Shown here piece by piece: positions 46,998 to 55,464 of a stretch of DNA of 64,000 nucleotides. The stretch spans positions 496,001 to 560,000 of the forward strand of contig NZ_JAXAFK010000002.1 in assembly GCF_033898505.1 (NCBI RefSeq). The letters run 5' to 3'. Numbering within the stretch: the first letter of the stretch is position 1; each line of letters begins with the position of its first letter. The stretch comes from Pectobacterium carotovorum (GTDB lineage: Bacteria > Pseudomonadota > Gammaproteobacteria > Enterobacterales > Enterobacteriaceae). The position numbers were made by a program, and so were the translations under genes. The notes beneath the pieces were generated by a model. The model did not search any database. It saw only the letters and a list, made by a program, of their open reading frames with translations, and had not been told where the DNA came from.

Positions 46998-48659
46998 TTA
47001 GGCTGCCAGCAGTTCTTTGGCATTTGCCAGCGTATTTTTGGTGACGGCGCTACCGCCCAAGAGGCGTGCCAGTTCTTGTAGCCGAGCACGTTTATCCAAC
47101 GGTTGCATCAGGGTTTCCGTTTCTGCGCCGTCAGTTTGTTTACTCACGAAGAAGTGCTGATGACCGCAGCCCGCGACCTGTGGCAGGTGCGTCACGCACA
47201 TCACCTGCGTGGATTCACCGAGCTGGCGCAGCATTCTGCCGACAATTGCGGCGGTTGGCCCGCTAATACCGACATCGACTTCATCGAAGATCATCGCGGG
47301 GGTGTCCATCTTCTGCGCAGTGATCACCTGAATAATCAGTGCGATACGCGACAGTTCGCCGCCCGATGCCACTTTCGCCAACGTCTGGTGTGGCTGGCCG
47401 GGGTTGGTGGTCACGCGGAATTCGATACTGTCGGCACCGGTGGCCGTCAGGCTGTCCGGCGTAAACTTCACATCAATGGTGAAGTGGCCGTGTGGCATCG
47501 CCAGTTCACGCATATTGGTGGTAATGAGCTGAGCCAGTTCGCTGGCGTGGTGCTGACGGCGCACGTGCAGCTGTTCTGCAAGGTGCAACGCCTGCTGATG
47601 ATATTCGCCGACGGAGGCGCTGAGCGCGTCGTGGTCACTTTCCTGCTGTTCCAACTGTTGCTGTTCTTCCAGTAGTTGCTGATGGAACGCTGGCAGAGTC
47701 TCTGGCGCAACATGGTGCTTGCGTGCCAGCGCGAGCTGACGTGACAGACGTTGTTCCAGCTCATACAGCCGAATCGGGTCGAGATCCATTTGTTCGCTGT
47801 AGTGGCGCAGTTCATCGCTGGCTTCGCTGAGCTGAATGCCCGCTTCTTCGAGCATGGACAGCACGCCAGACAGTTTGTCATCCATACTGATGAGTTCGCC
47901 AAGCTGGTGTTTTACGCTGTGCAGCATGCTGATGATGTTCTGCTCTTCGTCTTCGCTCAGCAACTGCATGGCCTGTTGGCTCATCGTCAGTAGCTGGCCG
48001 CTATTCGCCAGACGCTTGTATTCAACGTCAATCTGTTCGTATTCGCCGGGCTGTGGCGCGAACTCGTTCAGCTCTTTTAATTGATATTGCAGCAGTTCCC
48101 GGCGGGCCTCACGCTCAATCGCCGCCTGCTGCAACTGCGCCAGCGCGCGGCAGCTTTGGTGCCACTGATGCCAAACCTGTTGCATAGCCACCAACAGCTT
48201 CGGTTCATCGGCATAGGCATCAAGCAGGTGTTTTTGGTGGTCGGGGCGCAGCAGTAGCTGATGTGCATGCTGGCCGTGTACCTGAATCAGGTGCTGGCCG
48301 AGTTCACGCAGTTGAGACAGCGGCACGGCGGTACCGTTAATAAAGCCACGCGAGCGGCCATCGGCGCTAATGACGCGGCGTAGCAGGCACTCGTTGCTGT
48401 CATCCAGCTGGTTTTCTTCCAGCCACTGACGTGCCGTTGGAGTATCCGCCAGCGCAAAGCGGGCGCAAATGTCGGCGCGGGCAGCGCCCGGCCTGACCAT
48501 GCTGGCGTCAGAACGATTTCCCAGACATAAACCGAGGGCATCAATCGCAATCGATTTCCCCGCACCGGTTTCCCCGGTGATAACGCTCATTCCTGACTGA
48601 AAATCGATTTCTAATTCGCGCACGATGGCGAAGTTACTGATAGTGAGTTGCGCCAGCAT
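46998..48659 (-). CDS. recN: DNA repair protein RecN
   Basis: 553 residues. SMC-like ATPase of double-strand-break repair: Walker A GETGAGKS at about 29-36, long coiled coils (about 150-370) and signature/Walker B near the end ([24 protein letters not shown]). Ends with an ANAKELLAA tail; E. coli RecN also ends in a degradation signal of ClpXP type (LAA). It is SOS-induced: see the LexA-type sites at 48669-48720. Confidence 0.97.
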   Translation of the reverse strand: MLAQLTISNFAIVRELEIDFQSGMSVITGETGAGKSIAIDALGLCLGNRSDASMVRPGAARADICARFALADTPTARQWLEENQLDDSNECLLRRVISADGRSRGFINGTAVPLSQLRELGQHLIQVHGQHAHQLLLRPDHQKHLLDAYADEPKLLVAMQQVWHQWHQSCRALAQLQQAAIEREARRELLQYQLKELNEFAPQPGEYEQIDVEYKRLANSGQLLTMSQQAMQLLSEDEEQNIISMLHSVKHQLGELISMDDKLSGVLSMLEEAGIQLSEASDELRHYSEQMDLDPIRLYELEQRLSRQLALARKHHVAPETLPAFHQQLLEEQQQLEQQESDHDALSASVGEYHQQALHLAEQLHVRRQHHASELAQLITTNMRELAMPHGHFTIDVKFTPDSLTATGADSIEFRVTTNPGQPHQTLAKVASGGELSRIALIIQVITAQKMDTPAMIFDEVDVGISGPTAAIVGRMLRQLGESTQVMCVTHLPQVAGCGHQHFFVSKQTDGAETETLMQPLDKRARLQELARLLGGSAVTKNTLANAKELLAA

Positions 48660-48668
48660 GATAAACCC

Positions 48669-48698
48669 CTGTATGTAATCACATGTGATTACATACAG
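48669..48698. promoter_or_regulatory. Perfect 30-base palindrome in the recN leader (LexA-like half sites)
   Basis: Arms CTGTATGTAATCACA and its exact complement with no spacer. The outer CTGT and ACAG are LexA half-site words, but their spacing is too long for one box. The right edge touches the recN ribosome site (AGGGG). Confidence 0.6.
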
Positions 48699-48704
48699 TA
48701 TAAA

Positions 48705-48720
48705 CTGGTTTTATATACAG
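48705..48720. promoter_or_regulatory. LexA box of recN
   Basis: On the minus strand CTGTATATAAAACCAG, a close match to CTGT-N8-ACAG, in the same place as the main LexA box of E. coli recN. Confidence 0.8.
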
Positions 48721-48740
48721 TAAAGTGGCTGGGTGAAATT

Positions 48741-49637
48741 TTAGAATAATTTTTTTGACCAGCCGAGTTTTGAGCTTAGTGTATTGAAATAGCTGTAATT
48801 TTTTGGATGAATTAGATTGAGGTGGTGCTCGCTGCGGCGAATGAGCACTTCTTCGCCTTCCTGTACCGGTAATGCAATCTGGCTGTCGCAGCTGATTTCC
48901 AGGTCATTGGTAATGCAGGAAAATTTCAGCCGAATCGTGCTGCTGCTGTTGATGACCAGCGGGCGTGCAGACAACGTATGTGGGAACATGGGCACTAGCG
49001 CAATGGCATCCAGCGACGGCGTCAGAATTGGGCCGCCAGCGGAAAGGGAATAGGCGGTTGAGCCTGTAGGCGTGGCGATGATCAGGCCGTCTGAACGCTG
49101 TGAGAAGGCGAATTTGTCGTCAATATAGACTTCAAATTCAATCATATGGGCGACTTTTCCCGGGTGAAGCACCACTTCGTTAATGGCGGTACTGATGCTG
49201 TCGGGCTGGTTTGCTCGGCAAACGTGCGCTTCCAGCATGAAGCGTTGTTCGCTCAGATAATGGCCGTCGAGAACGTCAGAAAGCTGCTGCTGCGCATGGT
49301 CAGGATCGAGGTCGGTCAGAAAACCGAGGTTGCCACGGTTCACACCGATCACCTTGATGTCATAGCGCGACAGCACGCGCGCCGCGCCGAGCATATTGCC
49401 GTCACCGCCGACGACAACCGCCAGATCCGCCTGCTGGCCGATGTCGGCAAGACTACCCGTCGGCACGTCTTTCAGATTCAGTTCGCGGGCGATCTGCTGC
49501 TCGATCAGAACCGAGTAACCTTTGTCGGTGAGCCAGTGGTAAAGCATCTCATGCGTTGCCAGCGCCGTTGGGTGGCGCGGATGGCCGACAATGCCAATAC
49601 AATTAAACGGCCTGTTCATTGTAAGCGGTGTGTTCAT
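48741..49637 (-). CDS. nadK: NAD kinase
   Basis: 298 residues; a start at the seventh codon ([17 protein letters not shown]) gives the length of E. coli NadK (292) and is as likely. Motifs [10 protein letters not shown] and [15 protein letters not shown] bind ATP and NAD. It phosphorylates NAD to NADP. Lies upstream of recN on the same strand and divergent from grpE as in E. coli. Confidence 0.96.
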   Translation of the reverse strand: MNTPLTMNRPFNCIGIVGHPRHPTALATHEMLYHWLTDKGYSVLIEQQIARELNLKDVPTGSLADIGQQADLAVVVGGDGNMLGAARVLSRYDIKVIGVNRGNLGFLTDLDPDHAQQQLSDVLDGHYLSEQRFMLEAHVCRANQPDSISTAINEVVLHPGKVAHMIEFEVYIDDKFAFSQRSDGLIIATPTGSTAYSLSAGGPILTPSLDAIALVPMFPHTLSARPLVINSSSTIRLKFSCITNDLEISCDSQIALPVQEGEEVLIRRSEHHLNLIHPKNYSYFNTLSSKLGWSKKLF

Positions 49638-49699
49638 TGCTGTTTTTGTCCTCAGCGTGGTGTATCGGCAGCGGCTGGAACCAATATATGACTGGTTCC

Positions 49700-49725
49700 C
49701 TTGAATCCCCGATTTTGATCCCCAT
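49700..49725 (+). promoter_or_regulatory. Heat-shock (sigma-32) promoter of grpE
   Basis: CTTGAA (49700-49705), a 14-base spacer and CCCCAT (49720-49725) fit the sigma-32 consensus exactly, 43 bases before the grpE start. Confidence 0.88.
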
Positions 49726-49768
49726 AATAAGCAACTAGCGAGATTAATGCTAAACCGCGGAGAATTTC

Positions 49769-50356
49769 ATGAGTAGTAAAGAACAGAAAACGCCTGACGA
49801 GCAAGTGCTGGATCAAAAGGAAGCAGCAAAAGGGCAGCAAGCGGATGCCGCGCCAGAGACGGCAGACGTAGCTGACCCGCGTGATGCGCGCATCGCCGAG
49901 CTGGAAGCCCAGTTAAGCGAACTGCAACAGCGTGAACGTGACAATATGCTTCGCGTCCGTGCTGAAGCCGATAACATTCGCCGCCGTGCGGAAATGGATG
50001 TTGAGAAAGCGCATAAATTTGCGGTAGAAAAATTTGCCAGCGAAATGCTGCCAGTTATCGACAATCTGGAACGTGCGCTGGACACGGCGGATAAAGCCAA
50101 TGAATCACTGGCTGCGATGATTGAAGGGGTTGAACTGACGCTGAAATCATTGCTGGATGCAGTCCGCAAATTTGGTATTGAGGTTGTCGGTGATGTAAAC
50201 GTACCGTTTAACCCAGAAGTGCATCAGGCAATGACGATGTTACCTTCGGCCGATCACCAGCCGAACCATGTCATGATGGTCATGCAAAAAGGCTATACGC
50301 TGAACGGCCGTTTGCTGCGTCCGGCGATGGTTGCGGTATCAAAAGCACAAGACTGA
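49769..50356 (+). CDS. grpE: Nucleotide exchange factor GrpE
   Basis: 195 residues. Long dimeric coiled coil (about 35-90; [19 protein letters not shown]) and the C-terminal beta domain ([35 protein letters not shown]). Releases ADP from DnaK. GGAG precedes the ATG. Confidence 0.97.
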   Translation: MSSKEQKTPDEQVLDQKEAAKGQQADAAPETADVADPRDARIAELEAQLSELQQRERDNMLRVRAEADNIRRRAEMDVEKAHKFAVEKFASEMLPVIDNLERALDTADKANESLAAMIEGVELTLKSLLDAVRKFGIEVVGDVNVPFNPEVHQAMTMLPSADHQPNHVMMVMQKGYTLNGRLLRPAMVAVSKAQD

Positions 50357-50420
50357 TACCGTCTACTTTTACGCAGTATCTGCTTTTTACGCACAGTATT
50401 TACAACGTACCGTCATACCA

Positions 50421-50449
50421 AACCCCGTGCCACGCATGGGGTTTTTTGT
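50421..50449 (+). terminator. Terminator of grpE
   Basis: AACCCCGTG-CCACG-CATGGGGTT stem followed by TTTTTTG, about 65 bases after the stop. Confidence 0.85.
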
Positions 50450-50556
50450 TTATATTTTGTTAAGATTTGTTTGATAAAAAAGATGTTTTTTAGGTTTTGA
50501 ATGACTCATCATCTTTAACTATCAAAAGAATTGGTATCACCTCTCTAAATGCACTT

Positions 50557-50569
50557 GATAATCATTATC
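50557..50569. promoter_or_regulatory. Fur-type site before mntH
   Basis: GATAATCATTATC, a perfect palindrome with the Fur box core, 46 bases before mntH. E. coli mntH is also under Fur control together with MntR. Confidence 0.65.
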
Positions 50570-50614
50570 GTTTCTGTGAGAGTAGTAAAACACCAGTGTT
50601 AGAAGGGTCATACT

Positions 50615-51853
50615 ATGCCGGGTAGCCGTGTTATTGAGTCAACAAGCCGTACATCAAGGAAGATAAAACTCTCTTTGATGGGCCCGGCGTTTATCGCGGC
50701 GATTGGTTATATCGATCCGGGTAACTTCGCCACGAACATCCAGTCTGGCGCAGCCTATGGCTATACGCTGCTGTGGGTGGTGGTGTGGGCGAACCTGATG
50801 GCGATGCTGATCCAACTGCTGTCCGCCAAATTGGGGATCGCAACGGGTAAGAATCTGGCGGAGCATATCCGCGATCGCTTTCCGCGTCCGGCCGTTTGGG
50901 CCTATTGGGTGCAGGCCGAAATTATTGCGATGGCGACCGATCTGGCCGAATTTATCGGTGCGGCGATTGGTTTCAAGCTGCTCTTGGGTGTGTCGTTGCT
51001 GGAAGGCGCGATTCTCACTGCTATTGCAACTTTCCTGATTTTAATGCTGCAACAGCGCGGTCAGAAGCCGTTAGAGATGGTCATCGGCGGCCTGCTGCTG
51101 TTTGTGGCGGCGGCGTATATTGTCGAATTGGTCTTCTCTCAGCCTGAGTTGTCTGCGTTAGCCAAAGGTATGGCAATCCCTAGTCTGCCGACCTCCGATG
51201 CCGTGCTGCTGGCGGCGGGCGTACTGGGGGCGACCATTATGCCGCATGTGATTTACCTTCACTCTTCTCTGACGCAGCACGAAGGCAGCCATACCCGTGC
51301 CGAGCGCTATTCTGCCACGAAAGTCGATGTCGCGATTGCGATGACCATCGCCGGGTTCGTCAATCTGGCGATGATGGCGACGGCAGCGGCGGCGTTCCAT
51401 TTCAGCGGCAATCAGGATATTGCCGATCTGGATAAAGCCTACCTGACGCTGGAGCCGCTGCTGGGTAAAGCCGCTGCGATCATTTTTGGTCTGAGCCTGG
51501 TTGCCGCTGGCCTGTCCTCTACCGTCGTTGGTACGCTGGCGGGTCAAGTGGTGATGCAGGGATTCGTGCGCTTCCACATCCCGCTTTGGGTGCGCCGCAC
51601 TGTGACGATGCTGCCGTCGTTTATCGTGATTCTGTCCGGTATGGATCCGACGCGAGTGCTGGTATTGAGTCAGGTGGTGCTGAGCTTCGGGATTGCGCTG
51701 GCGCTGGTTCCGCTGCTGTCCTTCACTGGCAACCGTGAACTGATGGGGCCGATGGTCAACGGCAAATGGGTACAGCGCATCGGGCAACTCATTGTCGTGC
51801 TCGTCGTTTCCCTGAATATGTATCTGCTCATTGATACGATGTTGGGGATATAG
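50615..51853 (+). CDS. mntH: Proton-coupled manganese/iron transporter MntH (Nramp)
   Basis: 412 residues, 11 membrane helices. The metal-binding DPGN of helix 1 ([13 protein letters not shown]) and MPH of helix 6 ([12 protein letters not shown]) are intact. Imports Mn(II) and Fe(II). ATG with AGAAGGG upstream. A Fur-type site lies in the promoter. Confidence 0.96.
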   Translation: MPGSRVIESTSRTSRKIKLSLMGPAFIAAIGYIDPGNFATNIQSGAAYGYTLLWVVVWANLMAMLIQLLSAKLGIATGKNLAEHIRDRFPRPAVWAYWVQAEIIAMATDLAEFIGAAIGFKLLLGVSLLEGAILTAIATFLILMLQQRGQKPLEMVIGGLLLFVAAAYIVELVFSQPELSALAKGMAIPSLPTSDAVLLAAGVLGATIMPHVIYLHSSLTQHEGSHTRAERYSATKVDVAIAMTIAGFVNLAMMATAAAAFHFSGNQDIADLDKAYLTLEPLLGKAAAIIFGLSLVAAGLSSTVVGTLAGQVVMQGFVRFHIPLWVRRTVTMLPSFIVILSGMDPTRVLVLSQVVLSFGIALALVPLLSFTGNRELMGPMVNGKWVQRIGQLIVVLVVSLNMYLLIDTMLGI

Positions 51854-51891
51854 ATCTGAGGCGCATTCCTCTCAACCGGAACTGCGCTACA

Positions 51892-52182
51892 TTATCGATC
51901 CAGCATGACTTTACCAACGTAGTGTGGCCCTTCCCATAGCGTCCATTCACCAATGCGAGAGAGTGTTTCAAGCTGTTCCAGAGACGCGATAACGGTAACT
52001 TTGGCTGAGATCGTTTCTCCCGGGGCGACTTCACCGTCAAAATGGAATTGCCCCATAAAGTATGCTCCGCTGACCGGATCTTTATGGTTAGGTCGATAGC
52101 CAGAGCGGCAGGGAGTACGTCTCGCTGATTCGGCTCTTAAACATAGTCGTACCTGAAATACAGCAGTTTCATGTTCATTCAT
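51892..52182 (-). CDS. Small EF-Tu-domain-like protein in an immunity cluster
   Basis: 96 residues. RTPCRSGYRPNHK and the sequence after it recall the beta-barrel domain III of elongation factor Tu, and no GTPase part exists. The start overlaps the end of the Imm53-type gene by 8 bases, so both are coupled. Similar stand-alone barrels occur near toxin immunity genes; a role is not known. Confidence 0.6.
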   Translation of the reverse strand: MNEHETAVFQVRLCLRAESARRTPCRSGYRPNHKDPVSGAYFMGQFHFDGEVAPGETISAKVTVIASLEQLETLSRIGEWTLWEGPHYVGKVMLDR

Positions 52183-52471
52183 TACGACACCAGTTCAGAA
52201 AAATCGTTAACAGCTCAGCCAGATTACCGGCGCCACAAAAGCCAATAAATTGCAGCTTTTCCGTTTTACAGAATATCCAGTCACTGCCTTCTGGATGTGC
52301 ACCACGACTTGTAGCTGTAAAAGGCTTGTCAGCAAGTGAGGTTTCAGCTAGATCGATTTTTACTCTCCAGCCTGGGTTGTCCAGTGTATCGATGCTAATG
52401 CCGAATGCGTGCTCCCACTTCCCGTTACACTGCGCCTGATACCACCGTTGAATCTCCTGTAACTCGTTCAT
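52175..52471 (-). CDS. Imm53-family immunity protein
   Basis: 98 residues. The pattern LQEIQRWYQAQCNGKWEHAF, then GISIDTLDNPGWRVKIDL, is typical of Imm53, which protects against polymorphic toxins delivered by contact-dependent or type VI systems. No cognate toxin gene lies within the window, so it is an orphan immunity gene. Coupled with the 96-residue gene and 21 bases after the 221-residue gene. Confidence 0.72.
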   Translation of the reverse strand: MNELQEIQRWYQAQCNGKWEHAFGISIDTLDNPGWRVKIDLAETSLADKPFTATSRGAHPEGSDWIFCKTEKLQFIGFCGAGNLAELLTIFLNWCRNE

Positions 52472-52492
52472 TAATCATTGTCTCATGAGTAT

Positions 52493-53158
52493 TCAATCTG
52501 GGGTTTCTTCGTGGTTTGCTGGTGTTTCAGCATCGGGAAAGATTTCCTGTAATTCCACTCGCTTGCAGATGACAAATCCAGAATCAAACAGCAATGTTTT
52601 AACGTCACTTTTCATTTCAACGGATGGAACGAAGCGGGTTTTAAGTACGCTGGATAACGCTTCTTGATAAGCATCCAGTAAGGGTTTAGGCCCTTGCGCG
52701 AGTAATCCATTGCCATTATTGCCGAATGTCGGCTCGCCCTGATGCCGATAAGCGTTGATATAGCGGCTCATCGGGCGCCAGTCGTTGAGAATACGTGTGT
52801 GAACACTCCAGACTCGCCCAAGTAGTTCGTAGCTTGATGCTGTTGCTGTGGTGGAATAGTACAAGCCACCTCTCGGCGCGTTGTAGTCCCACAATAGTGG
52901 ATGCTGATCGGTAAAGGTCAGCTCGCCTGAACTAGCAGGTTGAATGTCATGTTCGACAACGCCATAACAGCAAATAGTGAAATGGCGCAGATAAGATTCA
53001 TGTGGCTCACAGTATACGGAGCAATTGTGTTGCTCGTCATAACGCCAGTTATCACAGCAAAAATGAATCATTAGCGTGTTTGCGTTGGTGTACTGCACGC
53101 TGGAAATATAGCCGTTTAAATCGTCGTATAGCGCATCGGCTAGCTGTTCAATATCCAT
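52493..53158 (-). CDS. Unknown cytosolic protein in the immunity cluster
   Basis: 221 residues, no membrane segment, many aromatic residues and several Cys (FCCDNWRYDEQHNCSVYCEP). Start ATG follows AAAGGATAAAAAAT. It precedes Imm53 on the same strand. Size, solubility and place fit another immunity protein, but no family was recognised. Confidence 0.6.
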   Translation of the reverse strand: MDIEQLADALYDDLNGYISSVQYTNANTLMIHFCCDNWRYDEQHNCSVYCEPHESYLRHFTICCYGVVEHDIQPASSGELTFTDQHPLLWDYNAPRGGLYYSTTATASSYELLGRVWSVHTRILNDWRPMSRYINAYRHQGEPTFGNNGNGLLAQGPKPLLDAYQEALSSVLKTRFVPSVEMKSDVKTLLFDSGFVICKRVELQEIFPDAETPANHEETPD

Positions 53159-53170
53159 ATTTTTTATCCT

Positions 53171-53260
53171 TTAAGCTGCGGACTCCCAGAAGAAGTGCAG
53201 GTATTCCTGTTTATATTCGGCAAATACGGATACCAGCATAAACGTATTGCGGTTAAACAT
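53171..53260 (-). CDS. Possible 29-residue small protein or gene remnant
   Basis: ATG at 53260, stop at 53171-53173, product MFNRNTFMLVSVFAEYKQEY plus nine residues. It begins 2 bases after the tautomerase stop and ends 12 bases before the next ATG. It could be a leader peptide, a real small protein or the end of a lost gene. Confidence 0.3.
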   Translation of the reverse strand: MFNRNTFMLVSVFAEYKQEYLHFFWESAA

Positions 53261-53262
53261 GG

Positions 53263-53493
53263 TTAATCCGTATCAGATTTCTCGGAAGATTTCCCTGCGG
53301 CCTTCCTCAGCTCCGTCACCGGCACGCCGCCGATTCCCCAGTTGTCCGTTTCGACTTCATCAATCACGACGACGGTGGTTTTTGGGTTCTTGTTTAGCAC
53401 ATCGACCAGCAGTTGGGTTACGCCCTCAATCAACTGACGTTTTTGCTCAGCGGTAGCGCCTTCATTGGTGATTTTGATGTTGACGTATGGCAT
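53263..53493 (-). CDS. 4-oxalocrotonate tautomerase-family protein
   Basis: 76 residues. The catalytic N-terminal proline is present (M-P-Y-V-N-I-K-I), as is the usual part TAEQKRQLIEGVTQLLVDVL and a final segment WGIGGVPV. It is a small tautomerase of the DmpI/YdcE kind. GGAGAACAC precedes the ATG. It is on the same strand as the MFS gene 13 bases upstream. Confidence 0.85.
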   Translation of the reverse strand: MPYVNIKITNEGATAEQKRQLIEGVTQLLVDVLNKNPKTTVVVIDEVETDNWGIGGVPVTELRKAAGKSSEKSDTD

Positions 53494-53506
53494 GTGTTCT
53501 CCTGAA

Positions 53507-54685
53507 TTATGGTTGTGGTCGACGGTAAGGGAAACAGAGTCCTGCCGCGATGAAAAGTGCTGCTGCGCTGCACAGTATCGCAGGTGCGATAGCGTTGGTA
53601 TTCGTCAGGGCGCTGGTGAGCAGTGGGCCAAGAATTTGGCCAATGCCGTAAGTGAGCGTCACCAGACCAAGCAGGTTGATGCCGTGCGGCGCGCGTAGCC
53701 GTTTGGCTAAGGGCATCACCAGCGAGGTCGTTCCCATAAAGGTAGCACCAAAGCCGACACAGCTGAGTATCAACGCCGTGGGCGAGTGACTTAATAGCGT
53801 CAATAGGACGCATACGCCCTGAATGATCAGGTTTGCCGTCAGGCAGGGCAAGGTTCCCCAGCAGTTGGCGGCCCACAGCCAGAAAAAGCAGCCGGGAATG
53901 ATAGCCAGCCCAACCAGCGACCAGAGATGAAGGGATAAACGCGGCATGTCCAGTGCCGTCACCATCAACGGCAGATAGGTGGCGATGATGATGTACCCGA
54001 ATCCTGCAAGGCCATACAGCAGCGCAAGTCGCCTCCAGCTAAGCTGAGGCGACTCATCGGTATTCGTCAGCGGTTGCGGCACGACGCTGGATTTAGGCGG
54101 AGAAAGGATGAGTAAGGCAAACAGAAGTAGCGCGGAGAGCAGGGCGGCTCCCCACCATAATAGCTCGGCGGTGAGGGCGTAATGCCGTCCGATGATAATG
54201 TATTCATTGCCCAATACGATCCCCACGCCGACTCCGGCGTAGAGCGAGGCGATAACGTGAGTCTGCCTACTGTGATGCTGGGTGTGGTGCAAAATGGTCA
54301 ACGAACCGAAGATCATCATCGCCGCGCTGGCGATCCCGGCGAGGAAACGAATGAGCATGGCCAGTGTCGTGCTGGTGGTCAGGGCCATCGCGAAGAGCAA
54401 AACGGCGGTCGCGGCGGCTGCGCTAAACAGCAGGAACATCGGTTGAGAGGTTGAGGCGCGACGACTGAAAGAGAAAAACAGGCTACCGAACAGATAGCCA
54501 GCGTAGTTCGCGCTGGCAATGTAGGAAAGCTGGTTGAAGGTGAAACGGCCTTCTTCCAGCATCACGGGCAGCATCGGCGTATACAAAAAGCGCCCAAGCC
54601 CCATTCCTAACGCCAGCACGATTGTCCCGAAAAGGGCAAGAGTCAGCGTATCCGAGAGGGGGATAAGGCGAGGACGATCCATCAT
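53507..54685 (-). CDS. YbfB/YjiJ-family MFS transporter
   Basis: 392 residues from the first Met of MMDRPRL. Twelve membrane helices; the opening [20 protein letters not shown] is diagnostic for this family. Substrate unknown. Probably co-transcribed with the tautomerase gene downstream. It is the last GC-richer gene before the AT-rich region. Confidence 0.82.
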   Translation of the reverse strand: MMDRPRLIPLSDTLTLALFGTIVLALGMGLGRFLYTPMLPVMLEEGRFTFNQLSYIASANYAGYLFGSLFFSFSRRASTSQPMFLLFSAAAATAVLLFAMALTTSTTLAMLIRFLAGIASAAMMIFGSLTILHHTQHHSRQTHVIASLYAGVGVGIVLGNEYIIIGRHYALTAELLWWGAALLSALLLFALLILSPPKSSVVPQPLTNTDESPQLSWRRLALLYGLAGFGYIIIATYLPLMVTALDMPRLSLHLWSLVGLAIIPGCFFWLWAANCWGTLPCLTANLIIQGVCVLLTLLSHSPTALILSCVGFGATFMGTTSLVMPLAKRLRAPHGINLLGLVTLTYGIGQILGPLLTSALTNTNAIAPAILCSAAALFIAAGLCFPYRRPQP

Positions 54686-54697
54686 GCGACAACCCAA

Positions 54698-55464
54698 AGT
54701 GCAGAGAATATGTCGTTATCCTGCCCGTTTTCTTATCAAATAAAAGTGAATAGTAATGAGCAGGTTGATGACGCAACGAGAACGTTTTGTGGCCGCTCTA
54801 TTCGTTTGCAAATGAAAATCCAACATCAAGGCGTTGTGTTTCTATGCTCTCTCATTTCAAGGATATCGGACAATACATATTAGCTAGTGTCAGTCAGGGA
54901 CTTGCAACGAGTCATCACTTTTCTCTGTTGTTAAATATTCGCTTACCCATAATAACTGTTAATACTGTCCTCAAGGATTTGGTATCCATTTTATTGATGA
55001 GTATAAGTTCTATTAATAATAGTTTCAAATGTTGACTATTAAATTAATTAATTCTTAGAAGGAATATTATTATCTAATGATGATTAGAACATGACGTGGT
55101 TTTTTAATATCGTTTATTGAATGTTGAAGATGTTGGGTTTTCTAAAAATATGAATGATTGCTCATTCTTATCTACCTTGGTTTTTTTCGGTCAGCACCAA
55201 GTTTTTTTTCTTCTGTAATGAAAATGAAATATAAACATACAATAATTTACACGCTTAGGGAAACAAGTGCGTTTCCATCTATATGGCTGAATTAGTGAGT
55301 GTTAGAAGCTAAACATAGCTAGAACTCCAGTCGCCTACGTTATGACTCATATTTATCATTCAAGTTGATAGATTTTCCTTTCAGGTAAATCCTGCCAATA
55401 ACTGATTGTATGGTACGTCATGTCTATGTAGAACGTGATAATATAATTGCTGTCTGGACTAAAC
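54698..55464. other. Long AT-rich region at the left edge of the phosphoramidate-type operon
   Basis: About 770 bases with much lower G+C than the genes on the left. No supported gene; a frame at 54787-55035 has no ribosome site. A TATAAT at 55442-55447 lies 18 bases before the operon start but without a good -35 box. No integrase, attachment site or tRNA was seen. Confidence 0.4.

Noticed and set aside
54787..55035. 82-codon frame left of the AT-rich operon
   Set aside because: No ribosome site and no recognisable sequence.
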